From NCBI RefSeq assembly GCF_964355755.1, contig NC_092672.1:21322501-21386500 (forward strand): DNA of 64,000 bases. Reading direction: 5' to 3'. Within the stretch, counting starts at the first letter, position 1; each line of letters starts with the position of its first letter. Both the position numbers and the translations under genes were made by a program. This DNA is from Antedon mediterranea. Lineage: Eukaryota > Echinodermata > Crinoidea > Comatulida > Antedonidae. Shown here piece after piece: positions 40,001 to 54,000 of this stretch. Under the pieces are notes generated by a model, which saw only the letters and a list, made by a program, of their open reading frames with translations, did not search any database and was not told where the DNA came from.

Positions 40001-43000
40001 AACATAAATTAATTTAAATTTAAAATGTTTACCTTAAACTGGTTTTGAACTGAATCGGTTGATGTCTTATCGTTGTATGTATGATTTGGTTTGGTTTAAA
40101 TTATGTTCGATAAAAGTGCGGGAAATTACCTCATGACTATCAGTAGACTTGCTAGATATAATATGGGATGGTAATGCGTTCCAGAAACGAGGTGCTGCAA
40201 CAGCAAATGACCTATCACCCCATGAATGCCTGGACCTAGGCACAATTAAGCTGTTGCAGACTACTAGACCTGAGATTCCGAGCTTACGCATGCCTGACCA
40301 GAAAATCACGGAGGTACAGCGGACCTTCACCATTTAATGTCTTGAACGTTATAAGTAAAATCTTTAAAATTATTCTATATGAGACCGGCAGCCAGTGTAG
40401 ATCTTTCAAAATCAGAGTGATGTGATCAAATTTCCTTGTTCCAGTTATGATTTGAGCAGATGTATTTTGTAACAGTTGAAGGCGATGTATGGATCCCTTA
40501 GGAATACCATAGACGTCACAAATGCATGTATGACTTGCTCAGTTGCCTCCCTTGAAATATACCTCCTTATCCTTCTAATATTTTGAAGATGATAGGTTGA
40601 TCTACTGGTTATTCTAAATTTGTCTACTCATGGTCATTGATGAGTTAAGCAAGATGCCCAAATTCTTGACATATGGAGCTTGATCAATTTCACACTCTCC
40701 GATGCTGAAGCATGAGGTCTTTGCATTTCTTCTTTTGATGAGGAGATCCAAAAATAACGAATTCCGTCTTGTCATCATTCAGTTTAAGGAAGTTATGAGA
40801 CATCCAGGTCTTCAGCTCAACAACACAATTTTTAAGAGTCTCAAACTTAACCCCTACATCCCCAGTTGGCTTAAATGAAATGTAAACCTGGGTGTCATCG
40901 GCATATATATGGTAAGACATTTAAAACCTTGAGACATTTTCATGAATTGGAAGTAAATATATGCTAAATAACTGGGGTCCTAAAATTTACCCTTGTGGAC
41001 AGCCAGAATGGTATGAGGAACACCAATCAAGAACCTTGCCATCCAGCATTATGTAATGCTTAAGTCCCCTTGTCCATTTCTTGTAGGGCATCATTGGAGA
41101 CACGCAGTAGTGCAGTTTCAACACTATGATGTGGTCGGTACACTGATTGAAATGGGTCAATGTTTATGATGTTTAAGATGTTTAAAGTTTACTGGTGTTT
41201 TAGAGTTCTTTGAACATCTGATTTTCCAAAGCAAAATCACATTTTTCAGGGGGATGTCATGTTATTGAAAACAACTCTGATACTGTAACATGCATATCTG
41301 AACAACACCCCTGGATGACTAGTTTTGACAGCATATTCTTGTCTGACTGACTGACCTTGATGGTGTTTACACGCCTATTTGGGACCCAGACAGTGGCCAG
41401 TTTAGTAATAATAATTGTTAAAGACACTCTCATTTAGGATACTGCAGAGAAAGGAGGTAGACAATAAATAATAATTTCATTATTAATAGTCTGCAGTAGC
41501 ATCTAATTATAACAATTTGGTTTTTAATTTATACATAATTTATACATTCTTAATTTAGGGTCAGCTAGGAATGACTAATTTGGACATGAATTTGTTCTGG
41601 ATAAGATCCATTTATGAACATACTGTGTCACAACATGGTTCTGGAAACACTATTTCAATTGATGGCAAGAACATAGAGTCACCTCCTATCTGTTTGGTTG
41701 CAACTCATGTGGACAAGTTGCCAGGGACAGCATCGGAAAAAGAGGAAGAGGTAAATAGCTATAGTATATTTATATTTGATTTTTTCTTCTCTTAACTTAA
41801 CTCAACTCTGTTGACATTAGCGCTCTGAGCAACTAAATTCAACTAACCTCAACTGACCAACACACACAAATGTAGACAGTTCATTTCAGTTGCCCATGTT
41901 CTATTTTTTCTGGAAGTGCAACTAAAAGGTTTGAATTGTGTCACACGTGTGGTATGGGTAGAGATCGGTTCAATGTTACCTTATAAGTGCTCACGCATAC
42001 TAGTTCCTTCCTACACGTGGTAAGGTAAGTTAAGATTTTACTTTATCGTTGCTCACAAAAAGGTTGACTGTAGACAACCCATTAACATCAACCCATTAAC
42101 ATCAAAGCATTTTGAGGTCACATGTTTTTACAATCAATCAATATATAATATGAACATTTAAAAGTTACATGAATTACAAAGCAAGTGTTATAAATACATA
42201 TTTTATTGAAGAATCTATATATTAATGCTACTAAATTTGTTGCGTAATTTTACGTATCTCCTCCGAAACCACTGAAAAATAGTAATTTGACGAAAAGAAA
42301 AGAATGTTAAATCCATGTATAAACTACGCATCCTCTTTTTTTGTGTACCGCCATGGCCGGATCTACAAACGCATGCCAGGCGACCAAATTAAAACAGTGT
42401 TTTTTTTCTCTTTTGTGGCGTTAACCACTATTTATTCATTTCATTTCATCAACAGATTAATACAATTATTTCTAGTAATAATAATAACTATTCATTGTTA
42501 TTCTTACTTTTGTTTGGTTTATATATATATATATATATATATTTTATTTTATTTTATCAACGTTACTGTTCTTGGAATCAGAGCATTAATATTTCTTTTC
42601 TGTTATCCACCTTTTTTCATAATTTTCTAGTATTTTTTTTGTTCTATAATTCTCAACATCTGAAATTGTGAACACTTAACTAATAAATGTACTGTAGGAG
42701 ATACATTTACTAATGTTGTATAGTTATTTTCGGTAGTATTTTTGACATATAATTCATTTATACCCTATATACAGATTATATACATTATTTTAAAATACGA
42801 ATATAAAAAAAAAACAAAAATATTAAAAATGCTTTTCTTACTCCTGTGTCTAGTTTTATGTCTCATGGTTATATTTGTTTGCTTATCTTCTCGTGCGTTA
42901 CTTATGTTGCGTTACGTTTCTTTTTTGTTTTCAATATTAATTTATAATTTTTTTTTTTTAAATTTATATTTCATATAAGATATAATGAAACTGCCTATGT

Positions 43001-45026
43001 GTATTATACAACATTATTATGTAATATATTTTAAATAATCAGATTCACCTCAATATAAATTATAATAGGTGGTTAAGGTAAGATCTTTTGTTTTTTTCTG
43101 CCATAAAAAGACGAGACAATGATCCGGTCCATTTGTTTACATTTTTCAAAGTATGTGCCTTGTAAACGGAGAAGCATCCAATAGAGAACATGTGGTCTAC
43201 ATATTTGTTTCCTGTACCTAGTACAATGTTTCGATAATTGCCTCGATCCCAAATTTGTGCATGGTGTAAATGTTAATATATTCCCATAAGGGTTTTACTT
43301 CAGTGCATTCATAAAAGAAATGGGCATCATCCTCTACTACGTTGCATTGTAGGCAAGTATCTGTGTTGCTTATTTTCCATTTTAACAGCCTTCTTTTGGT
43401 AGGTGTTATACAATGCAATAGTTTGATGTTCAACTGTTTAAGTTTATTATCTTTAATATCTTTAATTTTTCTTTTCCATGTTAGAGACCAATCGTTCTCC
43501 ATGTTAAAATATGTTTCCCATTTTGTTTTACTTTTGGATGGTTCTAGACATTTTTCCTTAATAAAGAAAGAACATATTTGTTTGCTACTCATATTCAAAC
43601 ATCGAACGTGTGTTGTTTTTTAGTGCTTTTGGTTTTTATCCCTTAAAAAGATTTTCTCTTTCCATTCTTTTGGAATTGCGTTTAATACAATTTGCCATTC
43701 AGCAATCCAGTTTGATTTATACCTAAGCATATCAAGTAATTCATTTGCGTTAATGAACCTATTCTCAATTACAATATCCTTACTATTTCGCACACCTGAC
43801 CTTATCCAGTTTCTAAAAAATAATGACATGTCATTGTATAAAATCATTTTGTTATACCAGAGTTGTTGATGCAATATATCATCATAACATAATTGACGTT
43901 TAGTCATACCACTATTAAGTTTGACTAAAATACATAGTATAGATTTATAGAAATCGGGTATGGCTTTAAAAATAGCATTTTTCTTATCAATATATGATAT
44001 GTTTTCAATAATATCTTTTGGGCCTATTCTATTAAAATATGTGTTTGGCAGACATTTCCACTTTGAATCCTCATTGTTATACAATCTTTTAAGCCAAGAT
44101 ATTTTTAAAGATTTAACCTGTGACCTGAAATAAGGCGCTTTAACACCACCAATTTCATATTCGTTTATATTACATAGCCTATGTAAATACGCGAACGTGA
44201 TTGGTTGAAACTGCATCACATGACTACCGCTGCGAGGATCGTAAATCGTATATATCCTCGAGAACGATGATATTGACTGTGTAATTTTCGCGTAATTATC
44301 GTGTCCCCTGTCAAGTGGATCAAGTGGAAGTGGATTAACCATATCAAAGATTTATTATGTAAATTTGATTTAGGAAATAAGTTTAATTTAAATCCGGAAA
44401 GTCAATGGTTCAAGAGTTTTACACATGCCAACTCTATAGAAAATATCAAGGAATGGTTAGAAGGTGCAAAAACAAAGTCAACCCTCTCCGAATATTTGAA
44501 ATATAAACATGAACCTAAAGCAGAGACATACATGTTTGATATGGTGAATTTTGATTCCATTAGTTTAAAGTTTAAAGCGAGGTCTAACTCTCTTGATTTA
44601 GAAGGTAGAAAAAATACATGGTCAGAAAATGAGACTGGTTTTTGCAAGCTATGCAACAATCAGTTAATTGAAACTACAGACCATTTTCTACTTGAATGTT
44701 CAAACCTTAAAAATGTAAGAGAAACACATTTTAACTTACTAAAAATGGATTTATTGTATTGTGGTTATGATACATTCTGGGAGAATTTTAGAAGTGGTAC
44801 AATCGAATACCAACATCATATTTTACTTGATGACCTTTATTTAGAATTTCCATTTGAGAGAATCGGTGAAATTGTAGACTATCACTGTAAACAATACTTA
44901 ACTGCTGCATGGAGACATAGAAAGACTACACTTAATATATAATATATAAATATTTACCGCCCACCATATTATCTACTAACATTATTTTACCATTTATCTA
45001 ATTCAATAATATATTATATTTTTATA

Positions 45027-45063
<37 letters not shown>

Positions 45064-48000
45064 CTTTCTTCAAAATTATATAATGTAACCTAAATCTAAA
45101 TAAAATAAATAAATAATACAGTACTAAAAATAAGACTAAATAGTATAATAAAAATTGTATCACATTTAATTAAATTACAAATAACTATTAATATTAAATA
45201 TAATAAGAACAAATAATCATATAAAAGTTGCATTTATTTTAATAATAACAGTATAATAAATCAATTAGCAATTATATATATATATATATATTTTTTTTTT
45301 TTAGTAATAATAATGATAATATATTCGCTTAAAACTTGAAAATATTAATAATACTGATAATAAATAGATAATAACATTAACTCCATCATATAGGTTAAGT
45401 ATTGTTCGATATGTAAGATTACCTTGTTTTTACTAATTTCATTTTACTTGTATAATTCGCTTCTTAGTTAAAGTGGAGCTACACTCAGACTTTCTCAGCT
45501 TATATTATGTTTAAGTATGTTTAATTGAAAGTGATTACATAAAAAAAACAGGGAAAATACGGAAATATTTTCCAAAAACTCATTTATAAAAAATCGGTCA
45601 GAAAATAGTGTTTTTTAACAAATTACAGTTTTTCAGTAACTTAGGGGTTATTAGTTTACAATACGTCGCGAAACGCGTTACACTTAGCGACTGACGCGTT
45701 TTAGTCGCTGGTCAACGCATTGTGGAAATGTCTCCCCTTTGGTAAATTATGTGTCGAAAAATGGGGAATAAATTTTATACACACAATTAATACGATTTGT
45801 TTAGGCCTAACTAATATTTCCGATAAGAATGTCAGTATAATTTACATGTAACCTCATGATTTTAACTGTACAACAACAGCATCATAATCTTATCAGATTG
45901 CTTTTAACTTTAAGCTAGGGCTAGGCCTAGCTAAGCCGTCTGCTCAGCCTAGCTAGCCTTGAATTTTTGTCTAGAGGCCTATGTATTCATAGACATGGTC
46001 GTTTCGCCCCATTTATCGTTCATTAAGAATTGTGGAACACAAAATCCTATACAGAACAAGAGTACTAGTAAAGAATAGTAAAGCGATGTGCAAGCTTAGA
46101 CCTGACTGAAAAGCAACTATTCAGGCACCCTATCATGGCCCATGGGTAGGCCAAGGTCGGGTGACAGCAAAACAAACTTCACTGCTGTCAGCCTAGCCTA
46201 GCTAGAGGCCAAGCCACTGAGCAGCATCGGTACATACCTACACTCTAGTAGTAGGCCTAGGCCTAGCTTTATTGAATATATAGCCACATCTTTCTCAAAT
46301 CTCGTTAAATTTGACATTTTAGTAATAGTCTCATAATCACATTATTACACTGTGAAACATAATAGGGTCACATTCAGAATGTTTTAATATACTTTTCGCC
46401 CGTCAAAAATAACATCGCGACAAAATAACAGATCGCCAGCTGCAGTAGTGTGATTGTGAAAAATGTCACGTGATCGTACTCCCTAGCAAAATGAAAAACC
46501 CAATTGGACCCGAACGGGGGAAAGTGTCTATTTACGCAAAATTGCGCAATGTATACGTGATAAAAATACCAGAAATAGAAAGATCTGGAAAAATTACATA
46601 AATATACATTTTACATTTTTTTTTTGGTGAAGAAATGAATTTTTTAGGATTATTCAAATATACCCCCCTTTTGCATGTAAAAGAATAGGAAATTACAAGG
46701 TATCCCCCCAAAACGCAAAAAGGCGTGATTTTCAAGAAAATCGTACTCATTGAAAAAAATTTCAAAAAAATATGAAGTATAAGGGATGATATTTTTAAAT
46801 AATAGTTGAAATGTATGAAAAATAGTAATTTTCTGGGTGGAGCTCCACTTTAAGACTTAAATGTTATTTTTTGATACTTTTCTTTTTGTTTTTACATTGC
46901 CTTGTAAATGAACGCACCGTCTTATAAACGTGTGCCGCTGATACAAAAGCGTTCGTTCAATAAATTTATCTTATCTTATCTTATCTGTCATTAATCATAT
47001 AAATTCTCGAGTACGATGATATTGACTGTGTAATTTTCGTGTGCAACACTCGAGTTTGCCGATAAATAAACAAAAGTAATCTACTCGATCTTGAACTCGG
47101 GTGGAATTGTCACTCCATCGCAAGACAACGTTTCATCCGCTGGGCCACGGAATTTGCTTGAAGAAATTAATCTTCTAAACTATTTAAGCTATGCATACAT
47201 AGCGCCCTCATTTGTTATAAGTCCACCCTAAATGTGATGAAACACCGTTTGTGATTGGTCAATACTCACGGTAGTAACCTAGTAACTAGTACGCGCTGAA
47301 CATCCGGTGATTCGGCTCCTCGCGAAGATCGAGAGAAGACGAATTGTTTATTCGCCGTGGTTAGGATTCCGGCACCGGAACTCAACTGCCCACCGTTAGG
47401 GAATCCGACACGCTATTGCGCATGCCCAGAGCTCTGGGAAGTGAATTATAGCTTGCACTAATAATAGTGCCACACCACGGAGAGTTATAGGGATTTACTG
47501 TAGCCTAGATAGTCGTTGCGCGAGCGAGGGAGCGATGGATGAAACTTGGCCTATGCCATAAATGAATTAATAATTAAAATATGACTACGCCGCGCGTTAA
47601 AATAATTATAATGATATTAATAAGTATCAGTATCTATCTAAGAATCGTAATGTTGTTTTTGGCGTTGCGACCCTGACTTCCCGAACAGTTTTTTTCACAT
47701 CCACGCGGTGGCTGCCGTCAACAAATCAACTTGTGATTGCATGTTGTATATGTACAGTATAATGCGTTATGAAAAATCATAAAACTAGTCATGTAATTAT
47801 ATAATTCATAATGATATGAATTTTATATATGAATGAAGCAACCACTTTTTAATTACAAAATAAATACTATAGGCCCACTGGTCACGTAGTCTAACTGGTA
47901 GCCCTAGCCTAGATTAGTGGATCCCATATTAGAAGGCATCTAGGCTAGTTCGCCGTGTGGCGCAGCTATGAAATAATCCATCGCTGTTGATAAGTATAGA

Positions 48001-51000
48001 GTCGCCGATTACCTCGCTCTGGGCATGCGCAATAGCGTGTCGGAATCCCTAACGCTGGGCAGTTGAGTTCCGGTGCCGGAATCCTAACCACGGCGTTGTT
48101 TATTCGGCCTACCTGATTATAATATTATTATTAATAGGCTTATTGATGGAAATTCTTCTGTTAATTTAAACGACCTAGGCCTAAGTGAATATTTTATTGC
48201 CAAGGAATCATTAATTAGTAATTATCTGTATATTATTCTTCGCAAGGTAAGGTGTCTAGGCAGGCTTGTTTTAAATACAATACAAATACTATAGGAGGCC
48301 TAGCCTAGCTTCACCCAACCCAGCAGACTTGTTCTTGGCTAGGCCTATATAATATAACAGATATTGCCTTTTATATCGGTTAAATATAAGATTTGACATC
48401 CCCGAGGGAATGATATTAAGTTCGAGGGAATATATATTTCCCGAAGCGCCAGCTTCGGGAAATATATATTCCCTCGAACTTAATATCATTCCCTCGGGGA
48501 TGTCAAATCTTATATTTAACCTCTAAGCAGTCAATATCTGTATAATAAGAACTACTCTTTTAACCTTTTCTCTTTTTCCATCCCACAAAAAGTCAAAAAT
48601 TATGTTATCAACACGTTTTAGAACACTTTCAGGCGTGTCTATAATACTTGCAACATAAACAGTGTTTAGTCTCGGCAGCCGGTCAACTGTATAGAATGAT
48701 CACGTCGTTAAAGTTTTAATTACTTAGGCACCTATTAGTGGGGAACCTAATGTAATTCCGTGAGATTTTAATGCTCAAGTTGAGTTCTTGGCAGTTTTGG
48801 AATCCTTGGGACCAGCAGAATTCATTGCAACAGGGGGCCAATTAATGTATCGTTACATGTACTTTACTATTTCAATCGACTATCTATGACAGTGACAGTT
48901 TTAACAAAGTATTAAAACGCAAATGTTTTACTATATTTATATTTCGTTACTGACGTGGATAAAGAATACATTTAAAAATTGTTCCTCTTTGTACCTATCC
49001 TCTTTCCCATCCCTCAACCCTAATTGGGTTTCTTTAAATGAATAAACAATTACAATAAACTAATTCACACACCACACATTATTTGTCATCCTTCAGGGCA
49101 GGATTGTATGATTCCACTGTACATAGCCGTATACCTGCCCTGACGTATGACAAATAATATATTTATTATTTGTCAGCCGTCAAGGCAGGTATACGGCTAT
49201 GTACAGTGGAATCATACAATACCTGCCCTGAAGGATGAAAAATAATAAATGTCTTATTTGTCATACGTCGGACAGGTATATGGCTATGTACAGTGGAATC
49301 ACAACCTGCCCTGAAGGATGACAAATGCTATATATATTATTTGTCATACGTCAGGGCAGGTATACGGCTATGTACCGTGGAATCATACAATACCTGCCCT
49401 GAAGGATGACAAATAATATATTTATTATTTGTCATACGTCAGGGCAGGTATACGGCTATGTACAGTGGAATCATACAATCCTGCCCTGAAGGATGACAAA
49501 TAATATATTTATTATTTGTCATACGTCAGGGCAGGTATACGGCTATGTACAGTGGAATCATACAATACCTGCCCTGAAGGATGACAAATAATAAATGTCT
49601 TATTTGTCAGCCGTCAGGGCAGGTATACGGCTATGTACAGTAGAATCATACAATACCTGCCCTGAAGGATGACAAATAATATATTTATTATTTGTCATCC
49701 GTCAGGGCAGGTATACGGCTATGTACAGTGGAATCATACAATACCTGCCCTGAAGGATGACAAATAATATTTATTATTTGTCAGCCGTCAGGGCAGGTAT
49801 ACGGCTATGTACAGTGGAATCATACAATACCTGCCCTGAAGGATGACAAATAATATATTTATTATTTGTCAGCCGTCAGGGCAGGTATACGGCTATGTAC
49901 AGTGGAATCATACAATACCTGCCCTGAAGGATGACAAATAATAAATGTCTTATTTGTCATACGTCAGGGCAGGTATACGGCTATGTACAGTGGAATCATA
50001 CAATACCTGCCCTGAAGGATGACAAATAATATATTTATTATTTGTCAGCCGTCAGGGCAGGTATACGGCTATGTACAGTGGAATCATACAATACCTGCCC
50101 TGAAGGATGACAAATAATAAATGTCTTATTATGTCAGCCGTCAGGGCAGGTATACGGCTATGTACAGTGGAATCATACAATACCTGCCCTGAAGGATGAC
50201 AAATAAATAATATATTTATTATTTGTCATCCGTCAGGGCAGGTATACGGCTATGTACAGTGGAATCATACAATACCTGCCCTGAAGGATGACAAATAATA
50301 TATTTATTATTTGTCAGCCGTCAGGGCAGGTATACGGCTATGTACAGTGTGGAATCATACAATACCTGCCCTGAAGGATGACAAATAATATATTTATTAT
50401 TTGTCATCCGTCAGGGCAGGTATACGGCTATGTACAGTGGAATCATACAATACCTGCCCTGAAGGATGACAAATAATATTTATTATTTGTCAGCCGTCAG
50501 GGCAGGTATACGGCTATGTACAGTGGAATCATACAATACCTGCCCTGAAGGATGACAAATAATATATTTATTATTTGTCAGCCGTCAGGGCAGGTATACG
50601 GCTATGTACAGTGGAATCATACAATACCTGCCCTGAAGGATGACAAATAATAAATTTCTTATTTGTCATACGTCAGGGCAGGTATACGGCTATGTACAGT
50701 GGAATCATACAATACCTGCCCTGAAGGATGACAAATAATATATTTATTTTTTGTCAGCCGTCAGGGCAGGTATACGGCTATGTACAGTGGAATCATACAA
50801 TACCTGCCCTGAAGGATGACAAATAATAAATGTCTTATTTGTCAGCCGTCAGGGCAGGTATACGGCTATGTACAGTGGAATCATACAATACCTGCCCTGA
50901 AGGATGACAAATAAATAATATATTTATTATTTGTCATCCGTCAGGGCAGGTATACGGCTATATACAGTGGAATCATACAATACCTGCCCTGAAGGATGAC

Positions 51001-54000
51001 AAATAATATATTTATTATTTGTCATCCGTCAGGGCAGGTATACGGCTTGTACAGTGGAATCATACAATACCTGCCCTGAAGGATGACAAATAATATTTAT
51101 TATTTGTCAGCCGTCAGGGCAGGTATACGGCTATGTACAGTGGAATCATACAATACCTGCCCTGAAGGATGACAAATAATATATTTATTATTTGTCAGCC
51201 GTCAGGGCAGGTATACGGCTATATACAGTGGAATCATACAATACCTGCCCTGAAGGATGACAAATAATAAATGTCTTATTTGTCATACGTCAGGGCAGGT
51301 ATACGGCTATGTACAGTGGAATCATACAATACCTGCCCTGAAGGATGACAAATAATATATTTATTATTTGTCAGCCGTCAGGGCAGGTATACGGCTATGT
51401 ACAGTGGAATCATACAATACCTGCCCTGAAGGATGACAAATAATAAATGTCTTATTTGTCAGCCGTCAGGGCAGGTATACGGCTATGTACAGTGGAATCA
51501 TACAATACCTGCCCTGAAGGATGACAAATAAATAATATATTTATTATTTGTCATCCGTCAGGGCAGGTATACGGCTATATACAGTGGAATCATACAATAC
51601 CTGCCCTGAAGGATGACAAATAATATATTTATTATTTGTCATCCGTCAGGGCAGGTATACGGCTTGTACAGTGGAATCATACAATACCTGCCCTGAAAGA
51701 TGACAAATAATAAATGTCTTATTTGTCATCCGTCAGGGCAGGTATACGGCTATGTACAGTGGAATCATACAATACCTGCCCTGAAAGATGACAAATAATA
51801 TATTTATTATTTGTCATACGTCAGGGCAGGTATACGGCTATAGTGGCATCATACAATCCTGCCCTGAAGGATGACAAATAATATATTCATTATTTGTCAT
51901 ACGTCAGGGCAGGTACGGCTATACAGTGGATTCCGGAATAGTTTAGTAGGCATGATTAGTTCGTTTACGATGATTCTCCTTTTTCCTACAGCATAAACAT
52001 AACCCGATCATACTATCTTTTTCAACTGCTGCAAATGTTTGGTACACTTTCATTTCATGTGTATTATAGCATATATAGCTGTGGGATGGTATGAGAAAGC
52101 GATATATATTATTTAAGTAATACGGTATAAAATAGCGATGTGAGAGTAATATACTACATGGCCGGACCGCAAATAAAATACGATATATATTATGATGACG
52201 TAGTAGATATCTACACATGCGTAGAAGAACTCCTGGATTGGAGTAGGGAGATTTAGATCCTTCCAATCCAAAATGGTTGTAAAAATCCAAAATGGCTGCC
52301 AATTTGATGTAAATTGTATTTATAATGCCTATCAATTTTCCTTTCTAAACTGTTTATTCTATTTGTTTACACATTTAAGTTTACAAGACACCGTCCATAT
52401 AACTTATTAGATGTAATTGTACAGTATATAGCAATGATTGTATTTATTAATTGAAGGTCATGAAGATGTACAAGAAAATGTTTGATAAAATGGAAGGAAT
52501 GCCATATGCTCACCATGTAGATCGTGAAATGTACATGGTTGATAACACCATGAAATCACATGAAGGTATTACAAAACTTAGGCGAAACGTTGGTAGATAC
52601 ATGAAGGAAATGGTGAGAGAAGTTCCAGTAAAGTGGGTTAATTTACAAGAACGTTTGCAAAGAATTGGTGAAACAGAATTGTGTGTTACATTTGAAGAGG
52701 TAAAGTTTTGATTGTTATTCCAATGTAATTGAATAATATTATTAGGCTATCGCTCTCTGTAGAGCAATAGCCTATTGTTATTGTCAAAAACTTCATTTTT
52801 TCTGCTCATTTTTTGTGTCAGGCAGATCTCGAAAGTTATGTTGACCAGCAGATGCACGTATATATGTAACGTAGCGTAACTACACGCAATTTTCTGAAAT
52901 TCTTAAATTGACTATAAATTCAAAACTAACAGCCTTTTTCAAATGAAACTTGGACACACGGATGCTTCATGTCAAGGGTCATCTTCCTGTATCATCAGCA
53001 ACATTTTGAACATTGATATTTTCACGCGTTTGCGCGCTTTGAAAGATAAAAATGCTCAAAATCAATTTCTAATCAAATGTTTCAGGACATTTTAAGCATT
53101 TCACATTTTTCAAAAAATTTCAGCTTAGACAGACCAACTGATAGTTGGCGAAACGTCAGGTAAATAAAATAATCGTTATTTACTATTATATTTTATTTGG
53201 AATACCAACCGAATGAATCTTTTTAATGAGTTAGACAGACCGTTTTTGCACTTGGTTGTTGTTCTGTATACCTTTTGTGATAAGTTCCTTTAATTTTTGA
53301 TGAATTATGAATGTAAAATAATGACACACATGCGCGTCAAACTTTAAAAATCGTGCGCTTGAAAATGGTTAATTTTATGCAAATTTGTTTAAAAATATGC
53401 CTATTTTGAATCAGTTATAGCTCTCCAGGATGGCTGGTGACCCCCCTATTTCTTTCACTAATTGTAAAGGGTAATGAGTTGTATATGAATTCATGTGAAA
53501 TTTAGACCGTAAGTATGTTATGACATCATCATATGTCCATCTGAATTTTAAAAATTGGATTTTCATCTCTTTCATCAGTTTGTCACATTCAATAGAGCGC
53601 ATATCGCGTAAACGTTATCAATTTTCTTCCAATTTTCAATAATATTATTTTTCCTTCAGACATATTTATTTTTAATTTGAAAATTTCATCATATTCAAAC
53701 AATTAAATAAACGTGGGTGGTGTAAAATAAAAACTAACCGTCAACAAACCGTATACAATGCCAATAAAGTCAACTGCTTGTTGAACGATTTTGATCGATG
53801 CTATGCTGTTTGTACAATCGTTGTGGTGCAGCTTACTGTAGACTAAACCTAATAAATAGCATCTGTATGTTACGATGCGTTGCGTGATAGCCTAACTTGT
53901 CACCGTGACGAGTTCAAATCTAGTTATTTTATTGTTACTTTGTTTACCTACTGTACAGTACACTAGCAATATTTATAGCCATAACAGTACTGGGATATAA

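Larger units (their letters stand above)
44294..46986 (+). mobile_element. LINE 3' fragment with TTATC tail, holding a TTAA element
   Basis: Starts inside an ORF2 end and finishes in (TTATC)n at 46967-46986, a tail type seen in CR1/L2/RTE-like LINEs. About 48 bp are repeated, with some five changes, directly before and after it (44245-44293 and 46994-47042; core CGATGATATTGACTGTGTAA). That is either a very long target duplication or an older repeat. A 1378-bp TTAA element (45472-46849) sits in its 3' UTR. A 45-55 nt poly-T run lies near 45010-45063. Confidence 0.65.

Noticed and set aside
42742-42978. Hydrophobic 78-codon ORF that looks like a membrane protein
   Set aside because: It lies in the 3' untranslated part of a minus-strand LINE, and its composition follows from T-rich DNA.
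46532-46765. 77-codon ORF conserved in two TTAA-type element copies (also 59497-59730)
   Set aside because: Conservation follows from recent copying of the element. The product has no transposase features and is mostly Phe, Ile, Tyr and Ser.
47083-47150. tRNA gene on the minus strand
   Set aside because: A- and B-box-like motifs are present, but no acceptor stem or clear anticodon arm; a SINE head is more likely.
48289-48489. 66-codon minus-strand ORF
   Set aside because: It spans the 144-bp palindrome, so its sequence is dictated by the symmetry.
49079-51929. CRISPR-like look of regular repeats
   Set aside because: There are no unique spacers; the whole 88-bp unit repeats. The host is an animal genome. 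The same applies to the 44-bp and 34-bp arrays.
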